Assembly (NCBI GenBank): GCA_029551395.1 | Contig: JAKPFN010000020.1 | Location: 50,628-114,627 of the forward strand | DNA length: 64,000 bases | Source of the DNA: Armatimonadota bacterium | GTDB lineage: Bacteria > Armatimonadota > UBA5829 > DTLH01 | Direction: 5' to 3' | In this document: positions 51,032 through 60,306 of the stretch, piece after piece | Numbering within the stretch: position 1 is the stretch's first letter | How the letters are laid out: the number at the start of each line of letters is the position of its first letter | Made by a program: the position numbers and the translations under genes | Notes under the pieces: generated by a model | The model's input: only the letters and a program-made list of their open reading frames with translations | What the model was told of the DNA's origin: nothing | Database searches by the model: none

Positions 51032-51047
51032 TTGGGTATCCTCCTGC

Positions 51048-51500
51048 TTAGACCTTCGAGTCCAGCACTAGCGACAGGCTGCCGCTTTCATCACTGTTAG
51101 GATTGTAAGATGGTTGATTGTTTATCAGTCTCGAAATCAATCCGAGAGAAAAATTCATAAAACTCATTGCATTCATCAGCAGTTCTGCGTTGAATTGTAT
51201 CAGTGAGTGCAGCCGGTTTGCGGCATCTGTTGTTCTTTTCGATAGCTCTGCAATAGTCTCATCCAGCCGGTTCTGCCTGTTATTGTCATCTGTCTGTGCA
51301 GATAACTCCTGCTCCTTGCGCTCCAGTTGAGCAATCTCTATGAGGATTGGATCATGCTTGCTTAGATTCTCGACCAGTTCATCGTGCCTGTTATTGATGA
51401 GCAATTCCTGCTGCTCCTCGGCAAGCTTGATTAGTTCCTCGAATTTAGCAAGTCTGGCTTCAGCAATAGAGATTATCTGAGATTGGATGGTGTTATTCAT
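51048..51500 (-). CDS. flgN: FlgN-family export chaperone
   Basis: 150 residues, all helical (AEARLAKFEELIKLAEEQQELLINNRHDELVENLSKHDPIL). FlgN keeps the hook-junction proteins FlgK and FlgL ready for export. Sequence similarity is weak as usual for FlgN, but position between flgM and flgK is diagnostic. The ending NNQPSYNPNSDES is a flexible tail. Confidence 0.85.
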   Translation of the reverse strand: MNNTIQSQIISIAEARLAKFEELIKLAEEQQELLINNRHDELVENLSKHDPILIEIAQLERKEQELSAQTDDNNRQNRLDETIAELSKRTTDAANRLHSLIQFNAELLMNAMSFMNFSLGLISRLINNQPSYNPNSDESGSLSLVLDSKV

Positions 51501-51511
51501 TGAGTTTCAAC

Positions 51512-51805
51512 CTATATGTTTCTGCACTCAGTGATAGTGTCCAGCATACTGTCTGCTATCGATTGCTCGTCTATACAGTATGTACCTGATTGCACTTTTT
51601 GCTTCAGAGATTGGACCAGTGATGCCCTGGTGTCAGGCATCTCAGTAACAGCCTGTTTAACCTGCTGTAGTTCTGTGGCCTTACTCGACAGGACTAGTTC
51701 ATCAGCTTTTCTTGATGCAGATATTCCAGTCTTGGTCTGCGTCGAGTAGACCTTGTGCAGGTGTAGTTCCAGAACTTTTTGAATCTGAGCGTTGTTTATG
51801 TGCAC
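51512..51805 (-). CDS. flgM: Anti-sigma-28 factor FlgM
   Basis: 97 residues from GTG 51805, eight bases after AAAGGG; a GTG at 51814 is in frame but too near that site. The C-terminal sigma-binding part (MPDTRASLVQSLKQKVQSGTYCIDEQSIADSMLDTI) is typical, including the GxY turn. FlgM holds the flagellar sigma-28 until the hook is finished and then leaves through the export gate. It lies 11 bases before flgN, as often seen. No sigma-28 gene (fliA) is in the window. Confidence 0.9.
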   Translation of the reverse strand: MHINNAQIQKVLELHLHKVYSTQTKTGISASRKADELVLSSKATELQQVKQAVTEMPDTRASLVQSLKQKVQSGTYCIDEQSIADSMLDTITECRNI

Positions 51806-51844
51806 TTCAAGCACCCTTTCCGGCTGATAGAATCCAGTCTTATT

Positions 51845-52246
51845 CTAGCCTTTGTCTTTGGTGTCGGCTTGGATTTGATCGGCTGGATCAGCTCCACATA
51901 ACTTATCGACAGGTTTTGCTGAGACTTTAGCGGTTTTTTGCATAGATAATTGCTGATAAAGCACTTCAGCCAGACCTATGGAACCAGACTTGGATAGATT
52001 GAGGCAAACCTCCTGGTCCAGCATGTCCTGGAACATCTCTTCCTTGTCTCTGGAGCCAAACAGGTCTGTCTTGGGAACGCTTTCCCTCATTTTCTTGAGC
52101 ATCTGTGTTGCCAGTAACGACTCAAACTCGACGCAGACTTTCATGAGCGCCGGATCAGTATTGTCAGTTGGTTTTGATACAACCTGGCGTGTCGATTTGC
52201 TGGAAGATATTGTCTGAGCAGCTTGCCCTATGTTATTGATGTCCAT
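51845..52246 (-). CDS. flgJ: FlgJ-type rod-binding protein (no muramidase domain)
   Basis: 133 residues from ATG 52246, eight bases after GGGAG; a GTG at 52255 is in frame and overlaps that site. FESLLATQMLKKMRESVPKTDLFGS followed by EMFQDMLDQEVCLNLSKSGSIGLAEVLYQQL is the rod-binding motif. The glucosaminidase half of enteric FlgJ is missing, as in many phyla, so another enzyme must open the wall; the M14 peptidase at 42221 is one candidate. It stands between flgI and flgM. Confidence 0.9.
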   Translation of the reverse strand: MDINNIGQAAQTISSSKSTRQVVSKPTDNTDPALMKVCVEFESLLATQMLKKMRESVPKTDLFGSRDKEEMFQDMLDQEVCLNLSKSGSIGLAEVLYQQLSMQKTAKVSAKPVDKLCGADPADQIQADTKDKG

Positions 52247-52266
52247 TTTATGCACTCCCGGCTTGC

Positions 52267-53382
52267 TTATATGATCTCCAACTCGGCGTGAAGCGCTCCA
52301 GCCTGCTTCAGAGCCTGAAGAATTGCTACCATGTCTCGTGGTGTCACCTTCAACTCGTTAAGCGCTCGCACAAGTTCGTCCAGTGTTACTCCAGGATCCA
52401 TGTGTATAAGGTGTGGCCTTTCCTCTTCGGCTGTAACAGCTTTATCAGGGACAATTACTGTATCTCCCGTTTCAGATATCGGTGAAGGCTGAGACACCTG
52501 ATAATCTGTGGATACTTCTATAGTCAGGTTCCCATGTGAAATAGCAACTGGGGAGACCTGTACTTGAGAGCCAATGACCACAGTGCCAGTGCGTTCGTTG
52601 ACGATGACTTTGGCGACTGTCGATTGCTCCACCGGTAGTTCGCTGATATCTGCGATGAGCACTGGTATGCTTTGCGTACCGTTATCCATGATCTGAATGG
52701 TTGCAGCATCGAGTGCGGAAGCTGTTCCGGGGCCAAGTTTGGCTTCTATAGCTCTGGCCACTCGGACGGCTGTTGTAAAGTCTGGGTTATTGAGCAGAAC
52801 ATTGATTGCGCCGCTGCTAGACAGAGTTGCAGGAACGGACTGTTCAACGATTGCTCCGCCGGGAATCCTTCCGACTGTCGTGTGATTTTTCGTGACGCTG
52901 GTTCCGCCGCCTCCGGCAGTGAATCCTCCGACTGATACACTTCCCTGAGCGACTGCGTAGATGCCTCCATTAGCTGCCTGAAGTGGTGTCTGAAGCAACG
53001 TGCCTCCCTGCAGGCTGCGAGCATCGCCAAGTGACGATACAATAACGTCAATCTCAGCTCCAGGCCGCACAAATGGTGGTAGTTCGGCTGTTACCATTAC
53101 AGCAGCAACATTTTTTACCTTGAGCTTGCCGTCAGGGACGTCTATACCAAGGCGCTTGAGCATGTTGGCTACAGACTGAGTTGTGAATATTGCCTGTTGG
53201 GTATCACCAGTGCCATCCAGACCAACTACCAGGCCGTAACCTACCAATTGGTTGTTTCTTGCGCCTTCAATTCGGGCTATGTCCTTGATTCTGGCGACAT
53301 TTCCCGCCGTGACAGTAGTAGCTGCAATGGAAAGAATGATTATCGTTAAGCAAAGTATCGAAAGCTGCTTTTTTAGCTGCAT
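52267..53382 (-). CDS. flgI: Flagellar P-ring protein FlgI
   Basis: 371 residues with a signal peptide (about 1-26, ending VTA). The family blocks ARIKDIARIEGARNNQLVGYGLVVGLDGTGD and TPRDMVAILQALKQAGALHAELEII are clear. It forms the periplasmic P-ring around the rod and demands an outer membrane and peptidoglycan. It is 13 bases behind flgH. Its presence is a main reason to call this organism a diderm. Confidence 0.96.
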   Translation of the reverse strand: MQLKKQLSILCLTIIILSIAATTVTAGNVARIKDIARIEGARNNQLVGYGLVVGLDGTGDTQQAIFTTQSVANMLKRLGIDVPDGKLKVKNVAAVMVTAELPPFVRPGAEIDVIVSSLGDARSLQGGTLLQTPLQAANGGIYAVAQGSVSVGGFTAGGGGTSVTKNHTTVGRIPGGAIVEQSVPATLSSSGAINVLLNNPDFTTAVRVARAIEAKLGPGTASALDAATIQIMDNGTQSIPVLIADISELPVEQSTVAKVIVNERTGTVVIGSQVQVSPVAISHGNLTIEVSTDYQVSQPSPISETGDTVIVPDKAVTAEEERPHLIHMDPGVTLDELVRALNELKVTPRDMVAILQALKQAGALHAELEII

Positions 53383-53395
53383 TTTAGTTGCTCCC

Positions 53396-53977
53396 TTAGA
53401 AGATGAACTTGACTAACCTGGTTATCACGCCTTCTTTCTGTCTGTCGCCGACTGCGCCTTCTCCAACGCAGGTGATCGATACATCAGACAGATAAGTGGA
53501 CATCACTGTGTTGTCTGCGGCGATATCCATCTGGCGGACTATTCCTGTAAGGGTAATCTCCTGTTTCTCACCGTTGGTGACTACCGTGCGCTTTGCCTGG
53601 ATTTCCAGGTTTCCATTTTCCAATACCTTAGTGACAGTGGCAGTTACTTTGGCAACGAACGTGCTTGTCATAGTAGTCTGGCCGCTTGCAGAACTGCTCT
53701 GTCCAGATGAGAACCCAAGCTCAGGAATCAGCCTTAGGAATGGCCCTATGCCTGCCTGATTTGAGTGCTCCATATCTTTTGCAACGTCTGTGCTGGCCTT
53801 TACGGTTGATGATGCTCCTTCTGAGATCATCACTGTGACCAGATCTCCAACCTGTTTGGCCTTTATGTCTGTAAACATACTGGTAGACACTGGCAGCCAA
53901 AGTGAATCGGCCTGTGCTATTGGGACAGAGATTAAAACCAATGCTGCAACTATGCAGCCAATGTATTTCGATACCAT
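53396..53977 (-). CDS. flgH: Flagellar L-ring protein FlgH
   Basis: 193 residues from ATG 53977, seven bases after AGGAGG; an upstream in-frame start at 53998 has none. A signal peptide (about 1-23) ends in VPIAQA. The mature part is FlgH: SLWLPVSTSMFTDIKAKQVGDLVTVMISEGASSTVKA and GIVRQMDIAADNTVMSTYLSDV. Unlike enteric FlgH there is no lipobox cysteine, so the L-ring would be held without a lipid anchor. It follows flgA by one base and precedes flgI. Confidence 0.94.
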   Translation of the reverse strand: MVSKYIGCIVAALVLISVPIAQADSLWLPVSTSMFTDIKAKQVGDLVTVMISEGASSTVKASTDVAKDMEHSNQAGIGPFLRLIPELGFSSGQSSSASGQTTMTSTFVAKVTATVTKVLENGNLEIQAKRTVVTNGEKQEITLTGIVRQMDIAADNTVMSTYLSDVSITCVGEGAVGDRQKEGVITRLVKFIF

Positions 53978-53978
53978 G

Positions 53979-54956
53979 CTAGTTCCTCCTGTCGGCAAGC
54001 TTTATCTCAACAAGTCCCTGGCCAACTACTATTCCACGCACTTCGCGGACATCTCCCATCAGCCGGACTTTGATTTGTTCTCCAACACGGCCATCCATAG
54101 CAGCGGTGCCTTTATCGCTTATCCGAACGGATTTGCTGCTGACTAGAACCGTGACCGTATCTCCTGAACGAATTACCGGCGGCTCACATATCCATCCCCT
54201 GCGGATAACAGCTCCCTGCGAGATAGGTACGGTTGCTATTACATCCGAGGAAGGCAACTCTTGAGCTACATCAGATGGCAGATTTGTGATGTCCCGTTCC
54301 TGCAAAATGCAGTTAACCATTGTCACCTGTTCTCCTCTTGATATTGCTTGAGTGGCTACAAGAACGGGAGCAAAGACTTTGACAACTACTGATACATATG
54401 CAGTAGCCTGCAACTGGTTATCTACCAGAATCTCAACCGGGATGCTGTTTCTGCCTTTTCTGATCTGTGTGTTATCTCGGACTCTGAGTTCAATTGAACC
54501 TGTAGGAACGTTTTGCTCTAAAGGCAGTCTGACAGGCTCAACAGTCACCATTCCCTGCCAAGGGGTATCTGCCAGAATGTGGTTTTGTGCTGTCTCGAAA
54601 ATAGCCTGACCGGAAACCTTGCAGGAAGTGCGAGAAACAGAAACCTGTGAAGGGCAGACCAGATTGGCTGTACCGTCTGCGATACCATATTTACGCATGG
54701 CGATGATAATCTGGTCTCTTGTCAGGTTTCGGGTTCTTCCTGGCAGTGGAGACTGGCAGATAACAACAGACTCCAGCTTTTGTGCCAGGGTAGCATCTTC
54801 GGATACAACAGTTGCCACGTTGCCCAGCAAGACTTCAGCAGCAGTGGTCTCAGATGTCGGCTTTACCATTACATCCGCTTTAGGGTCTGCCGCCGCGCAG
54901 GTTGAGAGCATTACGAAGGCTGCAATTATTAAAAATCGAGTGAATCGGGCTGCCAT
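53979..54956 (-). CDS. flgA: P-ring assembly chaperone FlgA
   Basis: 325 residues, longer than enteric FlgA (219), with a signal peptide (about 1-22). The C-terminal SAF/ChapFlgA region is visible: APVLVATQAISRGEQVTMVNCILQERDI, then SQGAVIRRGWICEPPVIRSGDTVTVL and the final GIVVGQGLVEIKL. The N-terminal 150 residues contain an extra domain with three Cys. FlgA assists folding of FlgI in the periplasm. It lies nine bases after flgG and one base before flgH. Confidence 0.9.
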   Translation of the reverse strand: MAARFTRFLIIAAFVMLSTCAAADPKADVMVKPTSETTAAEVLLGNVATVVSEDATLAQKLESVVICQSPLPGRTRNLTRDQIIIAMRKYGIADGTANLVCPSQVSVSRTSCKVSGQAIFETAQNHILADTPWQGMVTVEPVRLPLEQNVPTGSIELRVRDNTQIRKGRNSIPVEILVDNQLQATAYVSVVVKVFAPVLVATQAISRGEQVTMVNCILQERDITNLPSDVAQELPSSDVIATVPISQGAVIRRGWICEPPVIRSGDTVTVLVSSKSVRISDKGTAAMDGRVGEQIKVRLMGDVREVRGIVVGQGLVEIKLADRRN

Positions 54957-54965
54957 TGTTCTACC

Positions 54966-55754
54966 TTACTGTGCCAGGTTGTTAGCAATGCTCAACATCT
55001 CATCAGCAGTCTGGATAGCCTTTGCATTGATTTCATAGGCTCTCTGTGCGACGATCATATTGACCATTTCTTCAACTACCTTGACGTTCGACATCTCAAT
55101 AAAACCGGAGCCGATCGTTCCAAGTCCGTTAAGTCCTGGCACGTCAGCTACGGCATCACCGGAGGCTGCGGACGGTATAAGCAGATTGCGTCCAATAGCC
55201 TCAAGTCCGGCGGGATTAGGGAACTTGGCAATCTGAATCTGTCCAACTGCCTGCGGTTCAGTCTGTCCTGGGATAGTGACGGAGACTGTGCCGTCCGATC
55301 CTACTGAAATGCTTGTGGCATCAGCCGGAATACTGATTTCCGGTTCCAGCGGCAGGCCGTCAGAAGTTACTAGTCTTCCCTGAGCATCTATCTTGAGAGC
55401 ACCGTCTCTGGTGTAGGCTGTCGAACCACTCGGCATAAGCACCTGGAAGAAACCATCTCCCTCAATAACCAGGTCAATAGGATTTTGCGTCTGCTGGAAG
55501 TCGCCCTGGGAAAAGATTTTCTGGACGGATGCAGGACGGGTTCCGAGGCCAACTTGGATTCCTGTAGGAACCTGTGACCCCTCTGACTCTGTTGTTCCGG
55601 GCATTCGCAGCGTCTGATAGAGCAGGTCCTGGAAGTCTACCCGGCTTTTCTTGAATCCAACAGTGTTGACATTAGCCAGGTTGTTAGAAATTACATCGAT
55701 ATTGAGTTGCTGAGCTTCCATGCCCGTTGCTGCTGTCCATAGAGATCTAATCAT
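54966..55754 (-). CDS. flgG: Distal rod protein FlgG
   Basis: 262 residues, standard size. The start [37 protein letters not shown] and end [32 protein letters not shown] are Flg[21 protein letters not shown] is the middle motif. It builds the distal rod crossing peptidoglycan and outer membrane. It lies 12 bases after flgF on the same strand. No oddities. Confidence 0.96.
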   Translation of the reverse strand: MIRSLWTAATGMEAQQLNIDVISNNLANVNTVGFKKSRVDFQDLLYQTLRMPGTTESEGSQVPTGIQVGLGTRPASVQKIFSQGDFQQTQNPIDLVIEGDGFFQVLMPSGSTAYTRDGALKIDAQGRLVTSDGLPLEPEISIPADATSISVGSDGTVSVTIPGQTEPQAVGQIQIAKFPNPAGLEAIGRNLLIPSAASGDAVADVPGLNGLGTIGSGFIEMSNVKVVEEMVNMIVAQRAYEINAKAIQTADEMLSIANNLAQ

Positions 55755-55766
55755 AGGTCAATCCTC

Positions 55767-56465
55767 CTACGCATTCCTTCCGGGAAGGTTGATAATCTTT
55801 TCAAGAGTCTTGTCGATGGCCTGCATTATCTTTTGATTTGCCTCATAAGTCCTGAGGGCTGTTATCATCGAGACCATCTCTTCAACCACGCTTACATTTG
55901 AGCCTTCCAGCTTGCCTTGTGCTACACTGGTGGGAACTCCCTGTCTTTGAGCAGCCCGTGTAATTTCGGATTCTATTAAAAGTCTGTCTACTACCTGGCC
56001 ATCCACTTGGATGCTGCCGTCAGATTCGATTGTCCATTCATTTCCTGTGATTCTGACAGGTCCGTTTTGTCCGAGGACAGGTTTACCATCGTTGGTAACC
56101 AGGTTTCCGGAGTTATCCAGCCTAAAGTTACCGTTTCTGGTGAACTCGGCTCTTTGCCTGCTGCCTACGGCGAAGTATCCAGGGCCATTAATAGCAAGAT
56201 CTGTGGGGTTGGATGTGTCCTGGATTACCCCCATAGATGAATCCTGCGTCGCAAAAGGCACCGGAAGCACGCATCGAGCCTGCTGGGGTGGGGTGGTTGA
56301 CGCTTTTCGGCTTGCTGCGTCCAAGTCCCTGCTGAATGCAGAAAAACTGACCGACGTTCGCTTGTAGCCGGCTGTATTTACGTTTGCCAAATTATTGGAG
56401 ATAGCATCCTGCCGTTCGAGCTGCCCGAGCATCCCTGCTGCCGAGCTATAAAATCCATTAATCAC
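55767..56465 (-). CDS. flgF: Proximal rod protein FlgF
   Basis: 232 residues from GTG 56465, nine bases after GCGGAGG; an ATG at 56483 is in frame but lies before the ribosome site. [35 protein letters not shown] is the rod-family start and VEEMVSMITALRTYEANQKIMQAIDKTLEKI the end. It is the first gene of the flagellar run, followed by flgG. A second FlgG-like protein is the main alternative, since FlgF and FlgG are close relatives; gene order favours FlgF. Confidence 0.9.
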   Translation of the reverse strand: MINGFYSSAAGMLGQLERQDAISNNLANVNTAGYKRTSVSFSAFSRDLDAASRKASTTPPQQARCVLPVPFATQDSSMGVIQDTSNPTDLAINGPGYFAVGSRQRAEFTRNGNFRLDNSGNLVTNDGKPVLGQNGPVRITGNEWTIESDGSIQVDGQVVDRLLIESEITRAAQRQGVPTSVAQGKLEGSNVSVVEEMVSMITALRTYEANQKIMQAIDKTLEKIINLPGRNA

Positions 56466-56486
56466 TCTACTAAGCCTCCGCATTAT

Positions 56487-56514
56487 ATCTCGACAGGACT
56501 TAGAGAGGACTTTA
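56487..56514 (-). promoter_or_regulatory. Possible sigma-28-like promoter before flgF
   Basis: On the minus strand TAAAGTCC, a 12-base spacer and GTCGAGAT resemble the sigma-28 consensus TAAAGTTT-N11-GCCGATAA at 11 of 16 positions. Weak, but well placed about 20 bases upstream of the flgF ribosome site. Confidence 0.25.
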
Positions 56515-56598
56515 GCACTTTTTTCAGAAATTAATGAAAATAAATCAGATAGAGGGAAAGCTGAGTCAAAATGAGTTGTGGTAATTGATACTCAGATT

Positions 56599-57651
56599 CT
56601 ACTTCTGGCTTGTTGTAGATATTCTTAACTGCCCGTCCTTAAGGTGGAAAAACGGATGTGTATTGAAGAACTGTCGAGCAGGTTCTGTGAATCCCGGTGA
56701 GGTAATTGCAAAGACAGCGACATCGTCATCATCGTCAACAGGCTGCATACCCCAGGTAAGTTTGTAGCGGAGCACTCCATCAGAGAGAAACGCTCTTGTA
56801 TGACCGAAATTAACAAGATTGCAGCCAATCGAATACGCATAATTGACCGCATACCAATCGAGAGCGGCAGCAGCACCTTCCCGGGCAGCCGTGACATTGC
56901 CTTCTACCATCCCTACATGAGGCACATGCAGTGTTTGTCCTTGAGGAACTACGACCATTCCACCGACTATTTGGCTATTACGGCTTACAGCAATGCCGAC
57001 TCCGTTTTGAAACCGGCGCTTGATAGTTTCAGAAGAGTGGATTACAGCCATCTGCCCGTGTCTCTGATAGGCAAAAGGTCTGTACATGTTGCTGTAGAAC
57101 ATCTCGCACCAGTCAGGGTCTTTGGTGATCTCGCATTTAAAGCCTCCGTCGGCAATTCTTCTCTGCAACTGCCGGAAGTATTTTCTGGTCTGCCTGTCCA
57201 GATCAGGATTACAGAACATAACCGATGGTTCGCTGCATATTGGCAGGAATAACCTTATCCATCTCGGCACTAAATAGAATTTTTTGTCTTCGAATAACCG
57301 CATCAGAAGACGGTTGGCTCCAATGACTACCAGATCAGCTTCACTTTGAGCTAATTGTGGTGTAATTAGAGCACTAATAGGACCAAGATTAGAGATTGCT
57401 GCACCGTCGGGATAGACCAGTTGATGGATGTAATCAAGAGTATAGCCGTCATCAGCCACCAATACGCGCATCATGTTTCCGTCTACCTGGCCTTCGAGCA
57501 GGTAAGTGTCCAGTGTGGTATGTTTTGCAAGTGAGCCTAGTCTTCGAACTTCTACTTTAGCCTGGAACAGCCTTGACGGAGGAGATAACTCCACGGGTTT
57601 CGGGTCGGTTAACAGCCTATGAGGAAGACAGGAAATACCGGCGTTACTCAT
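56599..57651 (-). CDS. GNAT/BioF2-like acyltransferase
   Basis: 350 residues. The second half (SRNSQIVGGMVVVPQGQTLHVPHVGM, AALDWYAVNYAYSIGCNLVNFGHTRAF) fits the GNAT fold used by BioF2/FemAB-like transferases. The first half looks like a degenerate copy of the same fold, as in FemAB double-GNAT proteins. Its start overlaps the ligase gene by ATGA (57648-57651), so the two are translationally coupled. Related acyltransferases in polysaccharide and exosortase loci attach acyl or aminoacyl groups to surface glycans. Substrate is unknown. It ends 133 bases ahead of flgF. Confidence 0.75.
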   Translation of the reverse strand: MSNAGISCLPHRLLTDPKPVELSPPSRLFQAKVEVRRLGSLAKHTTLDTYLLEGQVDGNMMRVLVADDGYTLDYIHQLVYPDGAAISNLGPISALITPQLAQSEADLVVIGANRLLMRLFEDKKFYLVPRWIRLFLPICSEPSVMFCNPDLDRQTRKYFRQLQRRIADGGFKCEITKDPDWCEMFYSNMYRPFAYQRHGQMAVIHSSETIKRRFQNGVGIAVSRNSQIVGGMVVVPQGQTLHVPHVGMVEGNVTAAREGAAAALDWYAVNYAYSIGCNLVNFGHTRAFLSDGVLRYKLTWGMQPVDDDDDVAVFAITSPGFTEPARQFFNTHPFFHLKDGQLRISTTSQK

Positions 57652-58961
57652 GAGATGAGTTCCTTGTCTGTTGATGTGGTTCTTATCTTATCTGCTCCAA
57701 TTCTCGATACAACCACTTTATATTTTCCATTGGATTCCCTGAGAAGCTCAGGTAGAACCTCCACTGTCACGCGGACTTGCTTATCAAGTTGTTCTTCTAC
57801 TACGGCTTTCACATGATTTGGATTTGCGCTTAATCGGCTGGATAAAAGCCTGATTCTGATACTGCCGTCTGTTTCTTGAATCACTTGGAACTGCCTCACT
57901 CCTGGAATTTCCTCGACAGTGCAGGTAATTACATAAGGTGACAGCTTTCTGCCATCCGGCAGCACAATACAATCGGCAAGCCTGCCATTTATCGATGACA
58001 GCAGAGGCAGAGATCGGCCGCAGGAGCAGCTTTTTGATGCAAAAATGGCACTGTCTCCGGTGGCGTATCTGATTAGAGGAGCAGCATCTGAATGTAAATT
58101 GGTAATTACCAGTTCTCCTTCTTCTCCCGGTTCTACCGGCTGCCCATCATCCTTCAAGCATTCCACAATTAGACAGTCAGAATTGATGTGGTAGCCATTT
58201 TTCTGAGGGCACTGCCAGGCTATCCAGCCAAACTCCATAGAACCATAGAAATCGACCGGCACTGTTCCGAAAGCCTCTGTCAGCAGTTGTCTTGTTGCAG
58301 GATCCATCAACTCGGCAGATGACATTAGTATCTTGGGAAAAGGCGGTTCCAGATTATTTGATATAAGCTTCTCAGCCAGTATTCGCAGGCTGGATGTATA
58401 TCCGTAGATGACAGCCGGACGGAGCTTCTTGATTGCTTCTAGTTGGATAGATTCTTCTTCGAAAATAGACAGGTAGTCTCTGCGGAACAATCCGAGTTTC
58501 TGCATGAGCGCTTTTTTATCGACGACGCATCTTGGCTCAACCAGGATAAGCATCCTATCAGTTATTTTATATCCGTTGGCTATCAAAGCTTGCAGTTCTT
58601 TCAGCACCCTGTGTGATTTGTCATATCTGGTGAATGGAAGGTTGGTCGGTGATCCGCTTGACCCACTGGTTTTTAACCAAACGCACTTTGAGAGATCGAT
58701 GTCTCTGCAAAACAAAGACTTTCCAGCTTCCTGTATTGCAGTCTTGGTGATGATCGGCAGCTTTTGCAGATCGGAAAGGTTCTGGAGGTTTTCAGGTATG
58801 AATCCTGCTGATTGGAACAGATCTCTGTAGAATGGGGAGAATTTCCAGACTCTGGCAATTTGCCGTCTGAGCTTGCTTAGGATAACACTGTCCAACCTAC
58901 AACAGTTCATCCATTGTTGTTTATTGAGCTGGTGCATTTCTCTAAGCATCGCTATGAGCAT
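57648..58961 (-). CDS. PaaK/CapK-like adenylate-forming ligase
   Basis: 437 residues from ATG 58961 after GGAGAG; a TTG at 58973 overlaps the ribosome site. The AMP-binding loop KTSGSSGSPTNLPF (about 100-113), YGSMEFGWIAWQCP and GELVITNLHSDAAPLIRYATGDSA place it with phenylacetate-CoA ligase relatives, specifically the CapK group of polysaccharide loci. Members activate a carboxylic acid with ATP for transfer to a thiol or directly to a partner enzyme. Coupling to the GNAT gene by a 4-base overlap suggests that the ligase feeds the transferase. A CPC-like run (SCSCGR) may bind a metal. Confidence 0.85.
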   Translation of the reverse strand: MLIAMLREMHQLNKQQWMNCCRLDSVILSKLRRQIARVWKFSPFYRDLFQSAGFIPENLQNLSDLQKLPIITKTAIQEAGKSLFCRDIDLSKCVWLKTSGSSGSPTNLPFTRYDKSHRVLKELQALIANGYKITDRMLILVEPRCVVDKKALMQKLGLFRRDYLSIFEEESIQLEAIKKLRPAVIYGYTSSLRILAEKLISNNLEPPFPKILMSSAELMDPATRQLLTEAFGTVPVDFYGSMEFGWIAWQCPQKNGYHINSDCLIVECLKDDGQPVEPGEEGELVITNLHSDAAPLIRYATGDSAIFASKSCSCGRSLPLLSSINGRLADCIVLPDGRKLSPYVITCTVEEIPGVRQFQVIQETDGSIRIRLLSSRLSANPNHVKAVVEEQLDKQVRVTVEVLPELLRESNGKYKVVVSRIGADKIRTTSTDKELIS

Positions 58962-59055
58962 TTTTCTCTCCAATCGTTCAGTTCGAGACTGAAAAGTAAA
59001 CTCAAGTGTATACTGTTAGGCAGTTAAATGCTTTGCGACAATAGTAAAGGTGTAT

Positions 59056-60306
59056 TTATCCGGCTATATTCAGCATCTGCCGAATAATGTTCACATTCTG
59101 TCTAGCCAGTGCGTAGACACGCATCATCTCAGACTGAATAGTCTTCTGCACTGACTGCCTGTTCTGCCAGAGTTCCTGAATTCTGTCAGTCAGATTGTCA
59201 GCAGTGACCTGTCTGATGTCCATCACCCACTGTTCTTGCCCGGCTGAGCGCATTATGCCGAATGCTTTTGGGCCATATGCTATCGATATGGTTGGTACCG
59301 ACATGGAAATCGCTGATATGCACGAGTGCATTCGGACTCCTACGAACAAGTCCATTTCTCCGATGATGCCCTTTAGCTCTTCAACCGAATAGTCGCCTTT
59401 AAGAACTGAAATGTCGGCAGAATGGTGTGAGAGTGTAGCAACTCGTTCAGCCGCTTTACGGTCGTCCCGCCGTTCACCCGGACCAACCGTGTGAGAGATA
59501 ATGACAGGCTTGAACCCCGCTTCCACCAGCCTGTCCAGAGTTTCAGCAATCTCCTGCTCAAAGCTGGATACTTTTTTTGAATCATAATTCAAACCAAGTA
59601 TATGTCCAGGTAATCGGCTGATGGATAAACCGACGAGCGGTTTTTCGAAAGTCACTCCTTCCTGAAGAAGAATGGATTTTGCTGCATCTGGTGGTGCTGG
59701 TTTGACAAGGAATGCCATGTCAGCAGTGAGAGATAAGTGTGTGCCGTTCAAACCGATGCCATTCAGGTAGTTTAGAGTGAGTGATTCTCTGGCGGTAATG
59801 GCATCTGCTTTTCGAAGTATCCACCTGCACAGCTTTTGAGTCTTGTATAATGGCCCGATAGTCTGCGCGCAGACAAAAACCGGTCTATCGAGCAGTTTTC
59901 CTAATATAATTGGCACAAGGTGCGCTATCAAGCACTTGATTCCATATTCCTCAGTCAGTCCATCTCCACTCAGGTCTACCACAAGGTCGCTTTGTTTGTA
60001 CGTTCGGAGTTCTTTGTTGAGGATAAAAGATGCATCAATCCGAAAAACAGTCCAAATTCCTCGCCATATTGCTGAACGAATCAGAAGTTCCAGGACCTTG
60101 AACGGCTTTCGTCTGCTGCACTGGAGCAGGACATCGCTCTTATACGCGTTTTTATCCAGTTCAGGGAAAGGTGACATCATTGTTATGTGGCAAGAAGGGA
60201 TTGCCTGCTTTAGCTCATCTGTCAGAGCTATACGCATTGCAGCATCGCCTTTGTTGAATGAGCAGAATGTTCCGGTTATCAGAATGTGGTTATGCCCAGC
60301 TCCCAT
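59056..60306 (-). CDS. Polysaccharide pyruvyltransferase-family protein (CsaB-like)
   Basis: 416 residues. The start NHILITGTFCSFNKGDAAMRIAL is the family motif, VCAQTIGPL and the central AITARESLTLNYL follow, and DLFVGVRMHSCISAISMSVPTISIAYGPKAFGIM is the donor-site segment. These enzymes add pyruvate ketals to wall or capsule sugars; CsaB does so for S-layer anchoring polymers. ATG 60306 lies about 13 bases after GGAGG, a long gap. It is first of three same-strand genes (ligase 94 bases on, then transferase) that run into the flagellar cluster. Surface glycan or filament modification is the likely job. Confidence 0.85.
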   Translation of the reverse strand: MGAGHNHILITGTFCSFNKGDAAMRIALTDELKQAIPSCHITMMSPFPELDKNAYKSDVLLQCSRRKPFKVLELLIRSAIWRGIWTVFRIDASFILNKELRTYKQSDLVVDLSGDGLTEEYGIKCLIAHLVPIILGKLLDRPVFVCAQTIGPLYKTQKLCRWILRKADAITARESLTLNYLNGIGLNGTHLSLTADMAFLVKPAPPDAAKSILLQEGVTFEKPLVGLSISRLPGHILGLNYDSKKVSSFEQEIAETLDRLVEAGFKPVIISHTVGPGERRDDRKAAERVATLSHHSADISVLKGDYSVEELKGIIGEMDLFVGVRMHSCISAISMSVPTISIAYGPKAFGIMRSAGQEQWVMDIRQVTADNLTDRIQELWQNRQSVQKTIQSEMMRVYALARQNVNIIRQMLNIAG

